Assembly: GCF_001509475.1 (NCBI RefSeq)
Contig: NZ_LLZG01000081.1
Coordinates: 78,885 to 142,884 of the forward strand
Reading direction: 5' to 3'
Length of the DNA stretch: 64,000 nt
DNA from: Streptomyces regalis
GTDB lineage: Bacteria; Actinomycetota; Actinomycetes; Streptomycetales; Streptomycetaceae
The position numbers were made by a program, and so were the translations under genes. A model generated the notes under the pieces. The model saw nothing but the letters and a program-made list of their open reading frames with translations, searched no databases and had not been told where the DNA came from. Shown here piece by piece: positions 51,962 to 60,327 of this stretch. Each line of letters begins with the position of its first letter. Position 1 is the first letter of the stretch.

Positions 51962-53604
51962 GGCACCGTCGCCGGATCGGTCGGCCCCTCGCGGGTGACG
52001 TACTGCGGCACCGGCGCGGTGTCCTGGCCGTTGTCGCGGACCAGGCCGTAGCGGATGGCACCCCGGGGTGGGCCGTACTCCAGGTCCTCGGTCACCTTGT
52101 CCCAGCTCGACGGCATGACGGTCAGGCCGTAGGAGGCGCCGCGCTCGTTCTGGTTCAGGGTGACGGTGCCGTCGATGTAGAAGTACTCGTTCTGCCACAT
52201 CTGCTGGGTGCCGTCGGGCAGCACCGTGTAGCCGATGTCCGGGCCGCCCATGCCGGTGACGTAGCCCCCGTCGGAACCGTCCCCGACGACGTCGTCCATG
52301 CGGCGTCCGCCGCCGGAGGCGACGTGGAAGATCTTGCCCTTCAGACCGGTCCAGGTCGGCATGGTCAGCCCGCCGGGCCGGTCGTGCGGCGCGATCTGCC
52401 AGCGCACCAGGACATAGCCCTGCCCGCTGAGCGTGACGCTCTCGCCGCGGTGCTCCATGACGGCCCTCGCGCCCAAGGTGCTGGTGATGCCGGACTCGGG
52501 GCGGCGAGGCAGGGCGGCTGGCTTGGTGTTCGGGTCGGGGGCCTGGTCGACGGCGTCGACGACCGTGCCGTACAGGCCGACCTTCTTCGTCGCCGATGGC
52601 GACGGTGACGGTGAAGGCGTCGCCGACGGCGAGACGGTCGGCGTGGGCGACGGGGGGCGGGCCGTGCTGGCCATCGTGGGGGCGGCCGCGCGTGGCGGGG
52701 CGTCCGGGGTCTGGGTGACGACGTAGGCGCCGCCCGCGACGATGGTCGCGCCGGCCGTGACCGCCACGGCGGGCTGGGTGAGCGCGGCCATCACCTTCGC
52801 GGACCAGCCGATGGAGGTCGCCGTGGCCGTCGCCGCGGCCGCCGTCTTGCCGCCGAGGGCGAGTGAGAGGGTGAAGCCGACGGGGATCGGGACGAGCGCG
52901 ATGCCGACGAGGAGCCGTTCCGCCGGTACGACCGCCTCGCGGGTGTCGCCGCAGTAGCCGCAGCCCCTGATGTGCCGGGCCAGCCGCTTGCGCCAGACCG
53001 AGTCGGGGCTGCCGTTCCAGCGGCCGGTCAGTTCACGCAGGTCGGGGCAGGCGCCCTCCAGCGCACGGACGATGCCGCGCGCGGTCTCCAGCCGCTCCTT
53101 CACCCGCTGGACGCGCACCGCGGCGTGCTGCCGGCTGATCCCGGCCGCCGCGGCCAGCTCGCGCCGGGTCAGCTCGCCTGCGACCTCCAGCCACCACAGC
53201 GACAGCAGCTGCCGGTCCTCGTCGTCCAGCCAGCGCACGGCCTCCGCGACCTCGCGCCGCTGCCCCTCCAACTGCAGCCGCAGCACGGTGAGTTCGGCGA
53301 AGTCGGTGGCTTCGTGCGCGGCCGACTCGTCCAGCTGGGCGGTCTGCCTGCGGCGTGCCCGGTCCCGGATCTGCCGCATGGCGATCGCGACGAGCCAGGA
53401 GCGGAAGCTGTCCGGGTCCCGCAGCGAGCCGAGGTTGTCGACGGCGCGCAGCATGGTCTCCTGGACGACGTCGTCGACGTCGGCATGCCCGTTCAGGGCG
53501 CGCCCGACCACGTTGTAGACCAGCGGCAGCCAGCCCTCGACCAGCTCGTCGAGCGCATGCCGGTCACCGGCCTGCGCCGCCGCGATGGTGGAGCGCCACT
53601 GCAT
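51943..53604 (-). CDS. Membrane-anchored ECF sigma factor with C-terminal exported domain
   Basis: A 553-residue fusion. Residues 1-90 are sigma region 2 (DRHALDELVEGWLPLVYNVV, DDVVQETMLRAVDNLGSL), and 115-175 are region 4 (ISRQHAAVRVQRVKERLETA). A zinc-finger-like HIRGCGYCGD sits near 215, as in anti-sigma factors. Two TM stretches (about 230-300) follow, then a Pro/Ser/Thr linker and a ~200-residue outer domain of unknown family (YVLVRWQIAPHDRPGGLTMP, GLKGKIFHVASGGGRRMDDV). Sigma and its restraint appear joined in one chain, so signalling may require proteolysis. ATG 53604 has GAGGGAG upstream and is preferred over ATG 53643. Target promoters unknown. Confidence 0.85.
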   Translation of the reverse strand: MQWRSTIAAAQAGDRHALDELVEGWLPLVYNVVGRALNGHADVDDVVQETMLRAVDNLGSLRDPDSFRSWLVAIAMRQIRDRARRRQTAQLDESAAHEATDFAELTVLRLQLEGQRREVAEAVRWLDDEDRQLLSLWWLEVAGELTRRELAAAAGISRQHAAVRVQRVKERLETARGIVRALEGACPDLRELTGRWNGSPDSVWRKRLARHIRGCGYCGDTREAVVPAERLLVGIALVPIPVGFTLSLALGGKTAAAATATATSIGWSAKVMAALTQPAVAVTAGATIVAGGAYVVTQTPDAPPRAAAPTMASTARPPSPTPTVSPSATPSPSPSPSATKKVGLYGTVVDAVDQAPDPNTKPAALPRRPESGITSTLGARAVMEHRGESVTLSGQGYVLVRWQIAPHDRPGGLTMPTWTGLKGKIFHVASGGGRRMDDVVGDGSDGGYVTGMGGPDIGYTVLPDGTQQMWQNEYFYIDGTVTLNQNERGASYGLTVMPSSWDKVTEDLEYGPPRGAIRYGLVRDNGQDTAPVPQYVTREGPTDPATVPQRSRV

Positions 53605-54021
53605 GCGGGCTCCCTCGTCCACGTGCGTCCTCTCCCAGGTCATTTGCTGCCCGTACGCACCTTCTCAGCCTGACCAGCACTGTTGGCTATGTCGGAGATC
53701 ACATTCCGCTTCCGGTGCGAGTGAGACGACAGGCAGGACGACAGGCAGGACGACGGGCGAGGCATAGGGGCGACTCCCGGACGTGGGGGGACGGGGGGAC
53801 TCGAGTGGAGACGCGGTGAAGGGGGCAGGGATAACACTTTTTCGGCGACCGGAGCTGCGGACCCGGCCGGCCCGTAAGGGCGATCCCTTACAACACCCTT
53901 GTTCCGTACGGCACTTGCCCCGGGCTCCCCCAGGGTCCGGGCCCCTCCTCACCGACGATTCGCCCGGGGCCGCCTCGCCCTGACGATGATCACGACATCT
54001 CGTCGACTTCAGGAGCAGCAG
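53605..54021. promoter_or_regulatory. Divergent intergenic region, sigma factor / serine hydrolase
   Basis: No gene supported. It holds a 12-base direct repeat (GACGACAGGCAG, 53726-53749, with a diverged third unit) and an interrupted palindrome GTAAGGGCGATCCCTTAC at 53874-53891 that may be an operator for the hydrolase gene. AGGAG at 54011 belongs to the hydrolase. Confidence 0.5.
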
Positions 54022-55185
54022 ATGCCCGTACGCCCGCTTCCCGCCCTCCTCACCTCGGCGCTCGCCCTGACCCTGACCGCGCTACCCCTGGCCGGGACGG
54101 CTTCCGCGCGCCCCACGTCATCGTCGTGCAGCGCGCAGGCGATCGAGGCTGCCGATCCGGCCGGCCCCGACGTCAAGGCCCTGTGCGCCGCGCTGAAGGG
54201 GTTGCCCGACAAGGACGCGACGGCCGCGCTGATCCGTGTCGGTGGCAAGGGGAGCTGGCACGGGGTGGCCGGCGTGCGTGACATGAGAACGGGTGCGCCG
54301 GCGCTGGAGAACGCCCGCTTCCGGGCCGGTTCGACGACGAAGATCGTGACCGCGGCGATCGTGCTGCAACTCGCCGCCGAGAAGCGGATCTCCCTCGACG
54401 GCACGGTGCAGGAGTATCTGCCGGGTCTGCTTTCCGAGAAGTTCCAGCAGCCCATCACCGTACGGCAACTGCTCAACTTCACCAGCGGTCTCCAGCCGGG
54501 CGCGTCCCTCGGCGAGGACGTCGACGACGGCTACGAGCACCGCTTCGAGACACTGACCCCCGAGGAGGTGGTGGCCGCGTCGGTCGCCAAGGGCCCCGAC
54601 CCCGACCACGCGCCCGGCGAGCACCAGCGCTACGGCAACATCCACTACACCGTGCTGGGCATGCTGATCGAGAAGGTCACCGGCGACTCGTACGCCCACC
54701 AGGCGGCCGTACGGATCTTCCGCCCGCTCGGCATGCGGCACACGTCCTTCCCCGACGGCCCGGACCCCCGCATCCACGGGCCACACAACCGCGGGTACGA
54801 CTGGATCGACGGCAAGCTGGTCGACGTGACCGAATGGAACATGTCCGACCGGTTCGCGGCCGGCGACATGATCTCGACGACGGCGGACCTGGAGCGCCTG
54901 TTGTTCGCCCTGTTCCGAGGCCAGGTCGTGCCCGAGCCGCAGCTGAAGGAGATGTTCACCGTCCCGAAGATCAAGGGGGCCACCATGGCCGCCGCGCTGC
55001 AGCGGTACGAGCTGAACGGCAAGGAGATCTGGGCCAAGACGGGCGCCCGCCCCGGCTACCACGCCGTCGTCGCGGCCACCCGCAACCTGTCCCGGACGGT
55101 GGTCTACTCCGTCAACTCGACCGACGCGAAGGGCGACGGCCTGGCCATCGCCCAGCGCTTCGCCTTCCCGGCGTTCAACCGCTGA
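54022..55185 (+). CDS. Secreted serine hydrolase, class C beta-lactamase / D-Ala-D-Ala carboxypeptidase family
   Basis: Exported enzyme of 387 residues. Sec signal MPVRPLPALLTSALALTLTA with cleavage near SARPTSS. The penicillin-binding-fold motifs are in order: nucleophile SxxK as FRAGSTTKIVTAAIV (near residue 108), YxN as HQRYGNIHYTVLGML, and KTG as EIWAKTGARPGYHAVV. ATG 54022 with AGGAG 7-11 bases upstream. Family members act as D-alanyl-D-alanine carboxypeptidases, esterases or beta-lactamases; which applies here is open. Two cysteines in the first 30 mature residues may form a disulfide. The 3' end overlaps a convergent gene by 11 bases. Confidence 0.9.
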   Translation: MPVRPLPALLTSALALTLTALPLAGTASARPTSSSCSAQAIEAADPAGPDVKALCAALKGLPDKDATAALIRVGGKGSWHGVAGVRDMRTGAPALENARFRAGSTTKIVTAAIVLQLAAEKRISLDGTVQEYLPGLLSEKFQQPITVRQLLNFTSGLQPGASLGEDVDDGYEHRFETLTPEEVVAASVAKGPDPDHAPGEHQRYGNIHYTVLGMLIEKVTGDSYAHQAAVRIFRPLGMRHTSFPDGPDPRIHGPHNRGYDWIDGKLVDVTEWNMSDRFAAGDMISTTADLERLLFALFRGQVVPEPQLKEMFTVPKIKGATMAAALQRYELNGKEIWAKTGARPGYHAVVAATRNLSRTVVYSVNSTDAKGDGLAIAQRFAFPAFNR

Positions 55186-55711
55186 CGGCGACGGCAGCGG
55201 CTGGAGGTGACGACGCTCCGCTCAGCGCCTCCAGTCGCTTGATCTTCTTCCGTACGACGTACAGCGGGATCACGCCGAAGACACCGAACGACATGTCGAT
55301 CACCGACCACCAGAAGGGAATGTCGCGGATGGGCCCGCAGATGAGGGCGAGCGGGATGATCCCGGCGCAGGCGATCATCCCGAACTCGACGACCCAGATG
55401 TTGCGGACGGGGTCGCGGTAGGGGCCGTAGAAGGCGACCGCGATGACGAGGTGGGCGAAGGCCAGCCAGTCGGTGCCGTAGAGCAGGAACGGATAGTCGG
55501 CGTCGGCGGTGTCCAGTCCGTGCCGGACGCGCTCGATCCAGTCCATGAGGCCGGGGAGGTGCTCCGGCACGGACAGGGCACGCAACAGGTCCTCGGTCCA
55601 GCGCAGTTCGTGGACGAGAGGGAAGGCCGTGGCGCCGCTGAGTACCAGGCAGACGACGAAGGAGACCAGCCAGACGCGGATGCCCTTGAGCAGGGCGGCT
55701 CTGTCGCTCAT
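55175..55711 (-). CDS. Small polytopic membrane protein, unknown function
   Basis: A 178-residue integral-membrane protein with about four TM segments: IRVWLVSFVVCLVLSGATAF, DWLAFAHLVIAVAFYGPYRD, VEFGMIACAGIIPLALICGP and FWWSVIDMSFGVFGVIPLYV. A basic tail VRRKKIKRLEAL-like end closes it. I do not recognise a family with certainty. ATG 55711 has only a weak ribosome site. It is convergent with the serine hydrolase (11-base overlap) and divergent from the lipid-kinase-like gene. Confidence 0.75.
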   Translation of the reverse strand: MSDRAALLKGIRVWLVSFVVCLVLSGATAFPLVHELRWTEDLLRALSVPEHLPGLMDWIERVRHGLDTADADYPFLLYGTDWLAFAHLVIAVAFYGPYRDPVRNIWVVEFGMIACAGIIPLALICGPIRDIPFWWSVIDMSFGVFGVIPLYVVRKKIKRLEALSGASSPPAAAVAVSG

Positions 55712-55830
55712 GGGGGTAGCGTACGACTGCAGTTGAACACGTTCGAAAGCGGGGTCTCGTGGGGCCCTCCCCACTGCCGTCCGGTCCGTGACCGACCGGT
55801 CCTACGATGTCCGCGGCGAACGGAGAAATC

Positions 55831-57180
55831 ATGGGCTTGGACTTGAGTGCGCGGGCCTACCGAGAGCAGCGGTGGGCGGCGCGGACGGCGTTGGCCGCGG
55901 CGGGGCTCGCGGTGCTCGTGCCGCTCGCCTACGGCGGTGTCGGCGGCGTCCTGCTGCTGGTGGCCGGGGCCGCGGGTCTGGGCCTCAGTGCGGTCGCGGT
56001 GTGGTGGACGCTGACCCTGCGCGGGCCGGTGCGCTGGGCCGCGGCCGTCCTGGCCCTGGCGGTGCCGGCCGCTGTCGTGGCCCTGTTCGCGGCCACCCTC
56101 TTCTGGGCACTGCTGGCGTCCGTGGCGCTGTGGGCGGTGGCCGTGTGGAGCGGCCGGTACGCGCTGCGGGGCACGGGCAGCCCTCGGGTGCGGGTGATGC
56201 GGGAGCGGAAGGCGCCCCCGCCGGAGCGGCCGTATCTGATCATGAACCCGCGCTCGGGCGGCGGGAAGGTGGTCCGCTTCGCTCTCCAGGAGAAGGCCGA
56301 GCGCCTCGGCGCCCACGTCATCCTGCTCGACCCGGACCAGCACCAGGACGTGACCGCCCTGGCCCGCAAGGCCGTTGCGGACGGCGCCGACCTGCTGGGC
56401 GTCGCGGGCGGCGACGGCACCCAGGCGCTGGTCGCGGCGGTCGCCGCCGCGTACGACATCCCGTTCCTGGTGATCAGCGCCGGCACCCGCAACCACTTCG
56501 CCATGGACCTCGGTCTCGACCGCGAGGACCCCTCCACCTGCCTCGACGCGCTCACCGACGGCGTGGAACTCCGCGTCGACCTCGGCTTCGCGAACGGCCG
56601 GCCCTTCGTCAACAACGCCTCCTTCGGGGCGTACGCGGCCATCGTGCAGAGCCCCGGCTACCGCGACGACAAGATCGGCACCAGCCTGGAGCTGCTGCCC
56701 GACCTGCTCACCCGCCAGCAGGGCCCGCGGCTGACGGCCCGTGCGGCGGGCACCACGCTCACCGCTCCGCATGCCGTGCTGGTCAGCAACAACCCCTACC
56801 GCACGGACGATCCCTTCGGACTCGGCCGCCGCGACCGACTCGACGCGGCCGTCCTGGGCGTCCTCGCCATCAGGGTGGACAGCGCGGCCGAGGCCGCGGC
56901 ACTGCTCCTCGACCCCGCGCCGGACGGCCTCACCATCCTCACCGCGCCCGATGTCGTCATCGAGGCCGACCGCGCGGAGATCGAGGCCGGCATCGACGGC
57001 GAGGCCCTCGTCCTGACCACCCCGGTCCACTGCCGCATCACACCCGGCGCCCTGCGCGTCCGCGTCCCCCGCAAACGCCCCGGCGTCCCCCAGCGCGCTC
57101 CCCGCTTGGACTGGCGCAGGCTGCGCAAACTGGCCGCGACGGTGGGACGTACGGCGGTGCACCACCGCAGCCGGACCTAG
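55831..57180 (+). CDS. Diacylglycerol kinase catalytic-domain protein with N-terminal membrane region
   Basis: A 449-residue protein: about four TM helices in the first 110 residues, then a lipid-kinase domain with RPYLIMNPRSGGGKVVRFAL, the nucleotide motif LLGVAGGDGTQALVAAVA and ISAGTRNHFAMDLGLDRED (the GTxNxFA block). It likely phosphorylates diacylglycerol or a related lipid or sphingosine-like alcohol using ATP at the membrane. ATG 55831 has GGAGAAATC in front; the in-frame ATG 55807 would add eight residues. Its stop codon TAG (57178-57180) is formed by the TA flank and the first G of an inserted repeat element, so the original C-terminus may have been different. Confidence 0.88.
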   Translation: MGLDLSARAYREQRWAARTALAAAGLAVLVPLAYGGVGGVLLLVAGAAGLGLSAVAVWWTLTLRGPVRWAAAVLALAVPAAVVALFAATLFWALLASVALWAVAVWSGRYALRGTGSPRVRVMRERKAPPPERPYLIMNPRSGGGKVVRFALQEKAERLGAHVILLDPDQHQDVTALARKAVADGADLLGVAGGDGTQALVAAVAAAYDIPFLVISAGTRNHFAMDLGLDREDPSTCLDALTDGVELRVDLGFANGRPFVNNASFGAYAAIVQSPGYRDDKIGTSLELLPDLLTRQQGPRLTARAAGTTLTAPHAVLVSNNPYRTDDPFGLGRRDRLDAAVLGVLAIRVDSAAEAAALLLDPAPDGLTILTAPDVVIEADRAEIEAGIDGEALVLTTPVHCRITPGALRVRVPRKRPGVPQRAPRLDWRRLRKLAATVGRTAVHHRSRT

Positions 57181-57384
57181 GGCCTGTCCGGCGGCTCATG
57201 CCGGCGTCGCGGTGCCTGGCACGCGCTCCCCCAGAGGGGGGACCCCCAGCCGCGTTGTCGTGGGTCGCCGACTCCCCCACTCTCGACTTCGCTCCTCCGC
57301 CTTGCAGCTGCACGCACCAGGCACCGCTCGGTTCGGCCGGTCTGCACTGTTTCTTGCAGCCGGCCCGATCCGCCGGACAGGCCC
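57180..57384. mobile_element. 205-bp MITE candidate with TA flanks
   Basis: Ends are GGGCCTGTCCGGCGG and its exact reverse complement (57180-57194, 57370-57384), flanked by TA on both sides, giving an 18-bp matched outer stem when the flanks are included. A second internal inverted repeat (GGTGCCTGG near 57211, CCAGGCACC near 57316) and a GGGGGG/CCCCCC pair lie inside. No coding capacity. TA duplication and short TIRs suggest mobilisation by an IS630/Tc1-type transposase elsewhere in the genome; this is inference. It fills the gap between convergent genes. Confidence 0.7.
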
Positions 57385-57394
57385 TAGCGGCTCC

Positions 57395-58561
57395 CTACAA
57401 CCCTGCGATGGCGTTCCACCGCTTCCCGAACTCCACCCGCTCTCCGGCCGTGATGTCCCGCGCGATGGCGAGGTGTTCGCGCATCGCCTTGTCCGGGAAG
57501 ATCAGCGGGTCCTCGGCCAACGCGGCCGTCTCCTCGTCCTTGGCGGCGGCGAGCACGTCCCGGGCGGCCGGGACCGGGCAGACGTAGTTGACCCACGCGG
57601 CCAGTTCGGCGGCGGCCTCGGGCTCGTAGTAGTAGTCGATCAGCCGCTCGGCGTTGGCCTTGTGGCGGGCCAGGTTGGGGATCATCAGGGACTCCGACCA
57701 CAGCTCGGCGCCCTCCTCGGGGACGACGAAGCGGATGTCGGGGTCGTCGGCCTGGAGTTGGATGACGTCGCCCGAGTACGCCTGGCAGGCCAGGACGTCG
57801 CCGCTCGACAGGTCCTTGATGTAGTCGTTGCCGGTGAAGCGGCGGATCTGCCCCTTGCGCACCTGCTCCTCGACCTGGTCGCAGACGGTGTGGAAGTCGT
57901 CCGCCGTCCACCGGGTGATGTCGACGCCGTTGCCCTGCATGAGCAGCGCGAAGGCCTCGTCCAGCCCGGACAGCAGCGTCACCCGGCCCTTCAGATCACT
58001 CGCCCACAGCTCGGACACGCTGCGTATCTCGCGGCCCAGCCTGCGGCGGTTGTACGCGATGCCGGTGATACCGGACTGCCACGGCACGGTGAACTTCCGG
58101 CCCGGATCGAAGGCCGGTGAACGCAGCAGCGGGTCCAGGTACTTCGTCACGTTCGGCTGCCGCGCCCGGTCCATCTCCTGCACCCAGCCCAGCCGTACGA
58201 ACCGGGCGCACATCCAGTCGCTGATGACGACGAGATCGCGGCCCGTGCGCCGATGGTTCATCAGGGCGGGGCTGATCTTGCCGAAGAACTCGTCGTTGTC
58301 GTTGATCTCCTCGACGTACTCGACGGAGATGCCGGTGCGCCTCTGGAAGGCCTCCAGCGTCGGCCGCCGGTTCTCGTCCTCGTCGTCGGTGTCGATGTAC
58401 AGCGGCCAGTTGGCCCAGGTGAGCCGCGGGTCGGTGGCAGAGGCGTCTGCGGCTGCACGGTCGCCGGGTCGTACGTAGGCGGCAGGCACACCACAGCCGA
58501 CGAGCCCGCCCAGCATCGCGCCGGAACCGAGCGCCCGAAGGAGAGTGCGACGAGAGGGCAT
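57395..58561 (-). CDS. Orphan PotD-like polyamine-binding lipoprotein
   Basis: A 388-residue paralogue of the binding protein at 44121. Tat-type signal MPSRRTLLRALGSGAMLGGL with lipobox LVGCGVPAA. The PotD fold shows in LTWANWPLYIDTDDEDENRR, RRFTGNDYIKDLSSGD, IPNLARHKANAERLIDYYYE and YVCPVPAARDVLAAA. No permease or ATPase gene is adjacent; it lies downstream of an aldehyde dehydrogenase with a repeat between. It may feed the transporter at 41240-44115 or act as a sensor. Start ATG 58561 follows a GGGACATG context with a weak ribosome site. Confidence 0.9.
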   Translation of the reverse strand: MPSRRTLLRALGSGAMLGGLVGCGVPAAYVRPGDRAAADASATDPRLTWANWPLYIDTDDEDENRRPTLEAFQRRTGISVEYVEEINDNDEFFGKISPALMNHRRTGRDLVVISDWMCARFVRLGWVQEMDRARQPNVTKYLDPLLRSPAFDPGRKFTVPWQSGITGIAYNRRRLGREIRSVSELWASDLKGRVTLLSGLDEAFALLMQGNGVDITRWTADDFHTVCDQVEEQVRKGQIRRFTGNDYIKDLSSGDVLACQAYSGDVIQLQADDPDIRFVVPEEGAELWSESLMIPNLARHKANAERLIDYYYEPEAAAELAAWVNYVCPVPAARDVLAAAKDEETAALAEDPLIFPDKAMREHLAIARDITAGERVEFGKRWNAIAGL

Positions 58562-58599
58562 GTCCCGGACGGTACTTGATCCGTCCGGGACCGCAACGC

Positions 58600-58660
58600 C
58601 CCCAGGGGCGCGGGGCTGTATCGATTTGCGGCTCCGCCGCGTGGGCGCGACCAGCCCCCA
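58600..58660. repeat. Dispersed GC-rich repeat, family A copy 4 (inverted)
   Basis: Reverse-oriented copy nearly identical to 21655-21706: CCCAGGGGCGCGGGGCTGTA then TCGATTTGCGGCTCCGCCGC and GTGGGCGCGACC. It lies between the aldehyde dehydrogenase stop (58687) and the orphan binding-protein start (58561). Confidence 0.7.
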
Positions 58661-58686
58661 CGCACCCGCAGCCGGAATACGACCTC

Positions 58687-60135
58687 TTACGCGTCCAACG
58701 ACGTCATCACATGCTTGATCCGCGTGTAGTCATCGAACCCGTACGCCGAAAGGTCCTTGCCGTACCCGGACTTCTTGAACCCACCGTGCGGCATCTCCGC
58801 AACCAGCGGAATGTGCGTGTTGATCCACACGCACCCGAAGTCCAGCGCCTTGGACATCCGCATCGCCCGCCCGTGGTCCTTCGTCCACACCGACGAAGCG
58901 AGCGCGTACTCGACCCCGTTCGCCCACTCGACGGCCTGCGCCTCGTCGGAGAAGGACTGCACGGTGATGACCGGGCCGAAGACCTCCTTCTGGATGATCT
59001 CGTCGTCCTGCTGGACGCCCGAGACGACGGTCGGCGCGAAGAAGTAGCCCTTCTCACCGACCCGCTTGCCACCGGCCTCCACGCGCGCGTGCGCCGGCAG
59101 CCGCTCGATGAAGCCCTCGACCTGCTTGAGCTGGTTGGGGTTGTTGAGCGGCCCGAACAGCACGTCCTCGTCGTCCGGCTGCCCCGTCTTCGTGTCGGCG
59201 GCGGCCTTCGCGAGCGCGGCGACGAACTCGTCGTGGATGGCCTCGTGGACGAGGACGCGGCAGGCGGCCGTACAGTCCTGCCCGGCGTTGAAGAAGCCCG
59301 CGACGGAGATGTCCTCGACGGCCTTGGCGATGTCGGTGTCCTCGAAGACGACGACCGGCGCCTTGCCGCCCAGCTCCAGGTGGACCCGCTTGAGGTCCTT
59401 GGACGCGGACTCGGCGACCTGCATGCCCGCCCGCACCGAGCCGGTGATGGACGCCATGGCCGGGACGGGGTGCTCGACCATCATGCGGCCGGTCTCGCGG
59501 TCGCCGGTGATGACGTTGAAGACACCCTTGGGGAGGATCGAACCGATGATGTCGGCCATCAGCACCGTCGAAGCCGGGGTCGTGTCCGACGGCTTCAGCA
59601 CGACCGTGTTGCCCGCCGCGAGCGCCGGCGCGAACTTCCACACGGCCATCATCATCGGGTAGTTCCAGGGCGCGACCTGCGCGCAGACGCCGACCGGCTC
59701 ACGGCGGACGATCGAGGTCATCCCCTCCATGTACTCACCGGCCGACCGACCCTCCAGCATCCGCGCCGCACCCGCGAAGAAGCGGATCTGGTCGACCATC
59801 GGCGGGATCTCCTCCGACCGGGTGAGCCCGACCGGCTTGCCGGTGTTCTCCACCTCGGCGGCGATGAGCTCCTCGGCCCGCTCCTCGAACGCGTCCGCGA
59901 TCTTCAGCAGGGCCTTCTGGCGCTCGGCGGGGGTGGTGTCACGCCAGCCCGGGAAGGCCCTGGCGGCGGCCTCCATCGCGGCGTCGACGTCCGCCTGCCC
60001 GGACAGCGGCGCGGTCGCGTACGCCTCGCCCGTCGCGGGGTTGACCACCTCGGTGGTCCGTCCGTCAGCGGCGTCCCGGAACTCACCGGCGACGTAGTTT
60101 CGTAGCTTGCGCAGCCGTCCCAGCTCGGTGCTCAC
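58687..60135 (-). CDS. Aldehyde dehydrogenase, gamma-aminobutyraldehyde / polyamine type
   Basis: NAD(P)-dependent dehydrogenase of 482 residues. Motifs: [56 protein letters not shown] (general base), NAGQDCTAACRVLVHEA (nucleophile Cys), EVFGPVITVQSFSDEAQ and INTHIPLVAEMPHGGFKKSG. The last block matches that of the dehydrogenase at 45454, so the two are likely functional relatives. GTG 60135 has AGGAGG 7-12 bases upstream. It is divergent from an Lrp-type regulator followed by a transaminase, a standard arrangement for putrescine breakdown through 4-aminobutanal. Confidence 0.93.
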   Translation of the reverse strand: MSTELGRLRKLRNYVAGEFRDAADGRTTEVVNPATGEAYATAPLSGQADVDAAMEAAARAFPGWRDTTPAERQKALLKIADAFEERAEELIAAEVENTGKPVGLTRSEEIPPMVDQIRFFAGAARMLEGRSAGEYMEGMTSIVRREPVGVCAQVAPWNYPMMMAVWKFAPALAAGNTVVLKPSDTTPASTVLMADIIGSILPKGVFNVITGDRETGRMMVEHPVPAMASITGSVRAGMQVAESASKDLKRVHLELGGKAPVVVFEDTDIAKAVEDISVAGFFNAGQDCTAACRVLVHEAIHDEFVAALAKAAADTKTGQPDDEDVLFGPLNNPNQLKQVEGFIERLPAHARVEAGGKRVGEKGYFFAPTVVSGVQQDDEIIQKEVFGPVITVQSFSDEAQAVEWANGVEYALASSVWTKDHGRAMRMSKALDFGCVWINTHIPLVAEMPHGGFKKSGYGKDLSAYGFDDYTRIKHVMTSLDA

Positions 60136-60180
60136 TGCCGGCCTCCTGTCAGGTCTTCACTGCTTGTGGCTGTCAGTTCT

Positions 60181-60204
60181 GGTTGTCCAGTTACTGAGAC
60201 AACC
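60181..60204. promoter_or_regulatory. Inverted repeat in the dehydrogenase / Lrp divergent promoter
   Basis: GGTTGTC (60181-60187) and GACAACC (60198-60204) form a 7-bp dyad with a 10-base spacer, 46 bases before the dehydrogenase start and 124 before the Lrp gene. It is a reasonable binding site for the adjacent regulator. No other gene-like sequence is seen in 60136-60327. Confidence 0.45.
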
Positions 60205-60327
60205 ACCCTAGTCGGCAGACCCACGTTTTCAACACCCCCGATTGCGCCAAGGCTGCGAAATCCGCAAGTCCCAGTCACGTAAACAACGAATTTCATCGCT
60301 ACGGCCTTGCGGAACTGTCGAGACGTC

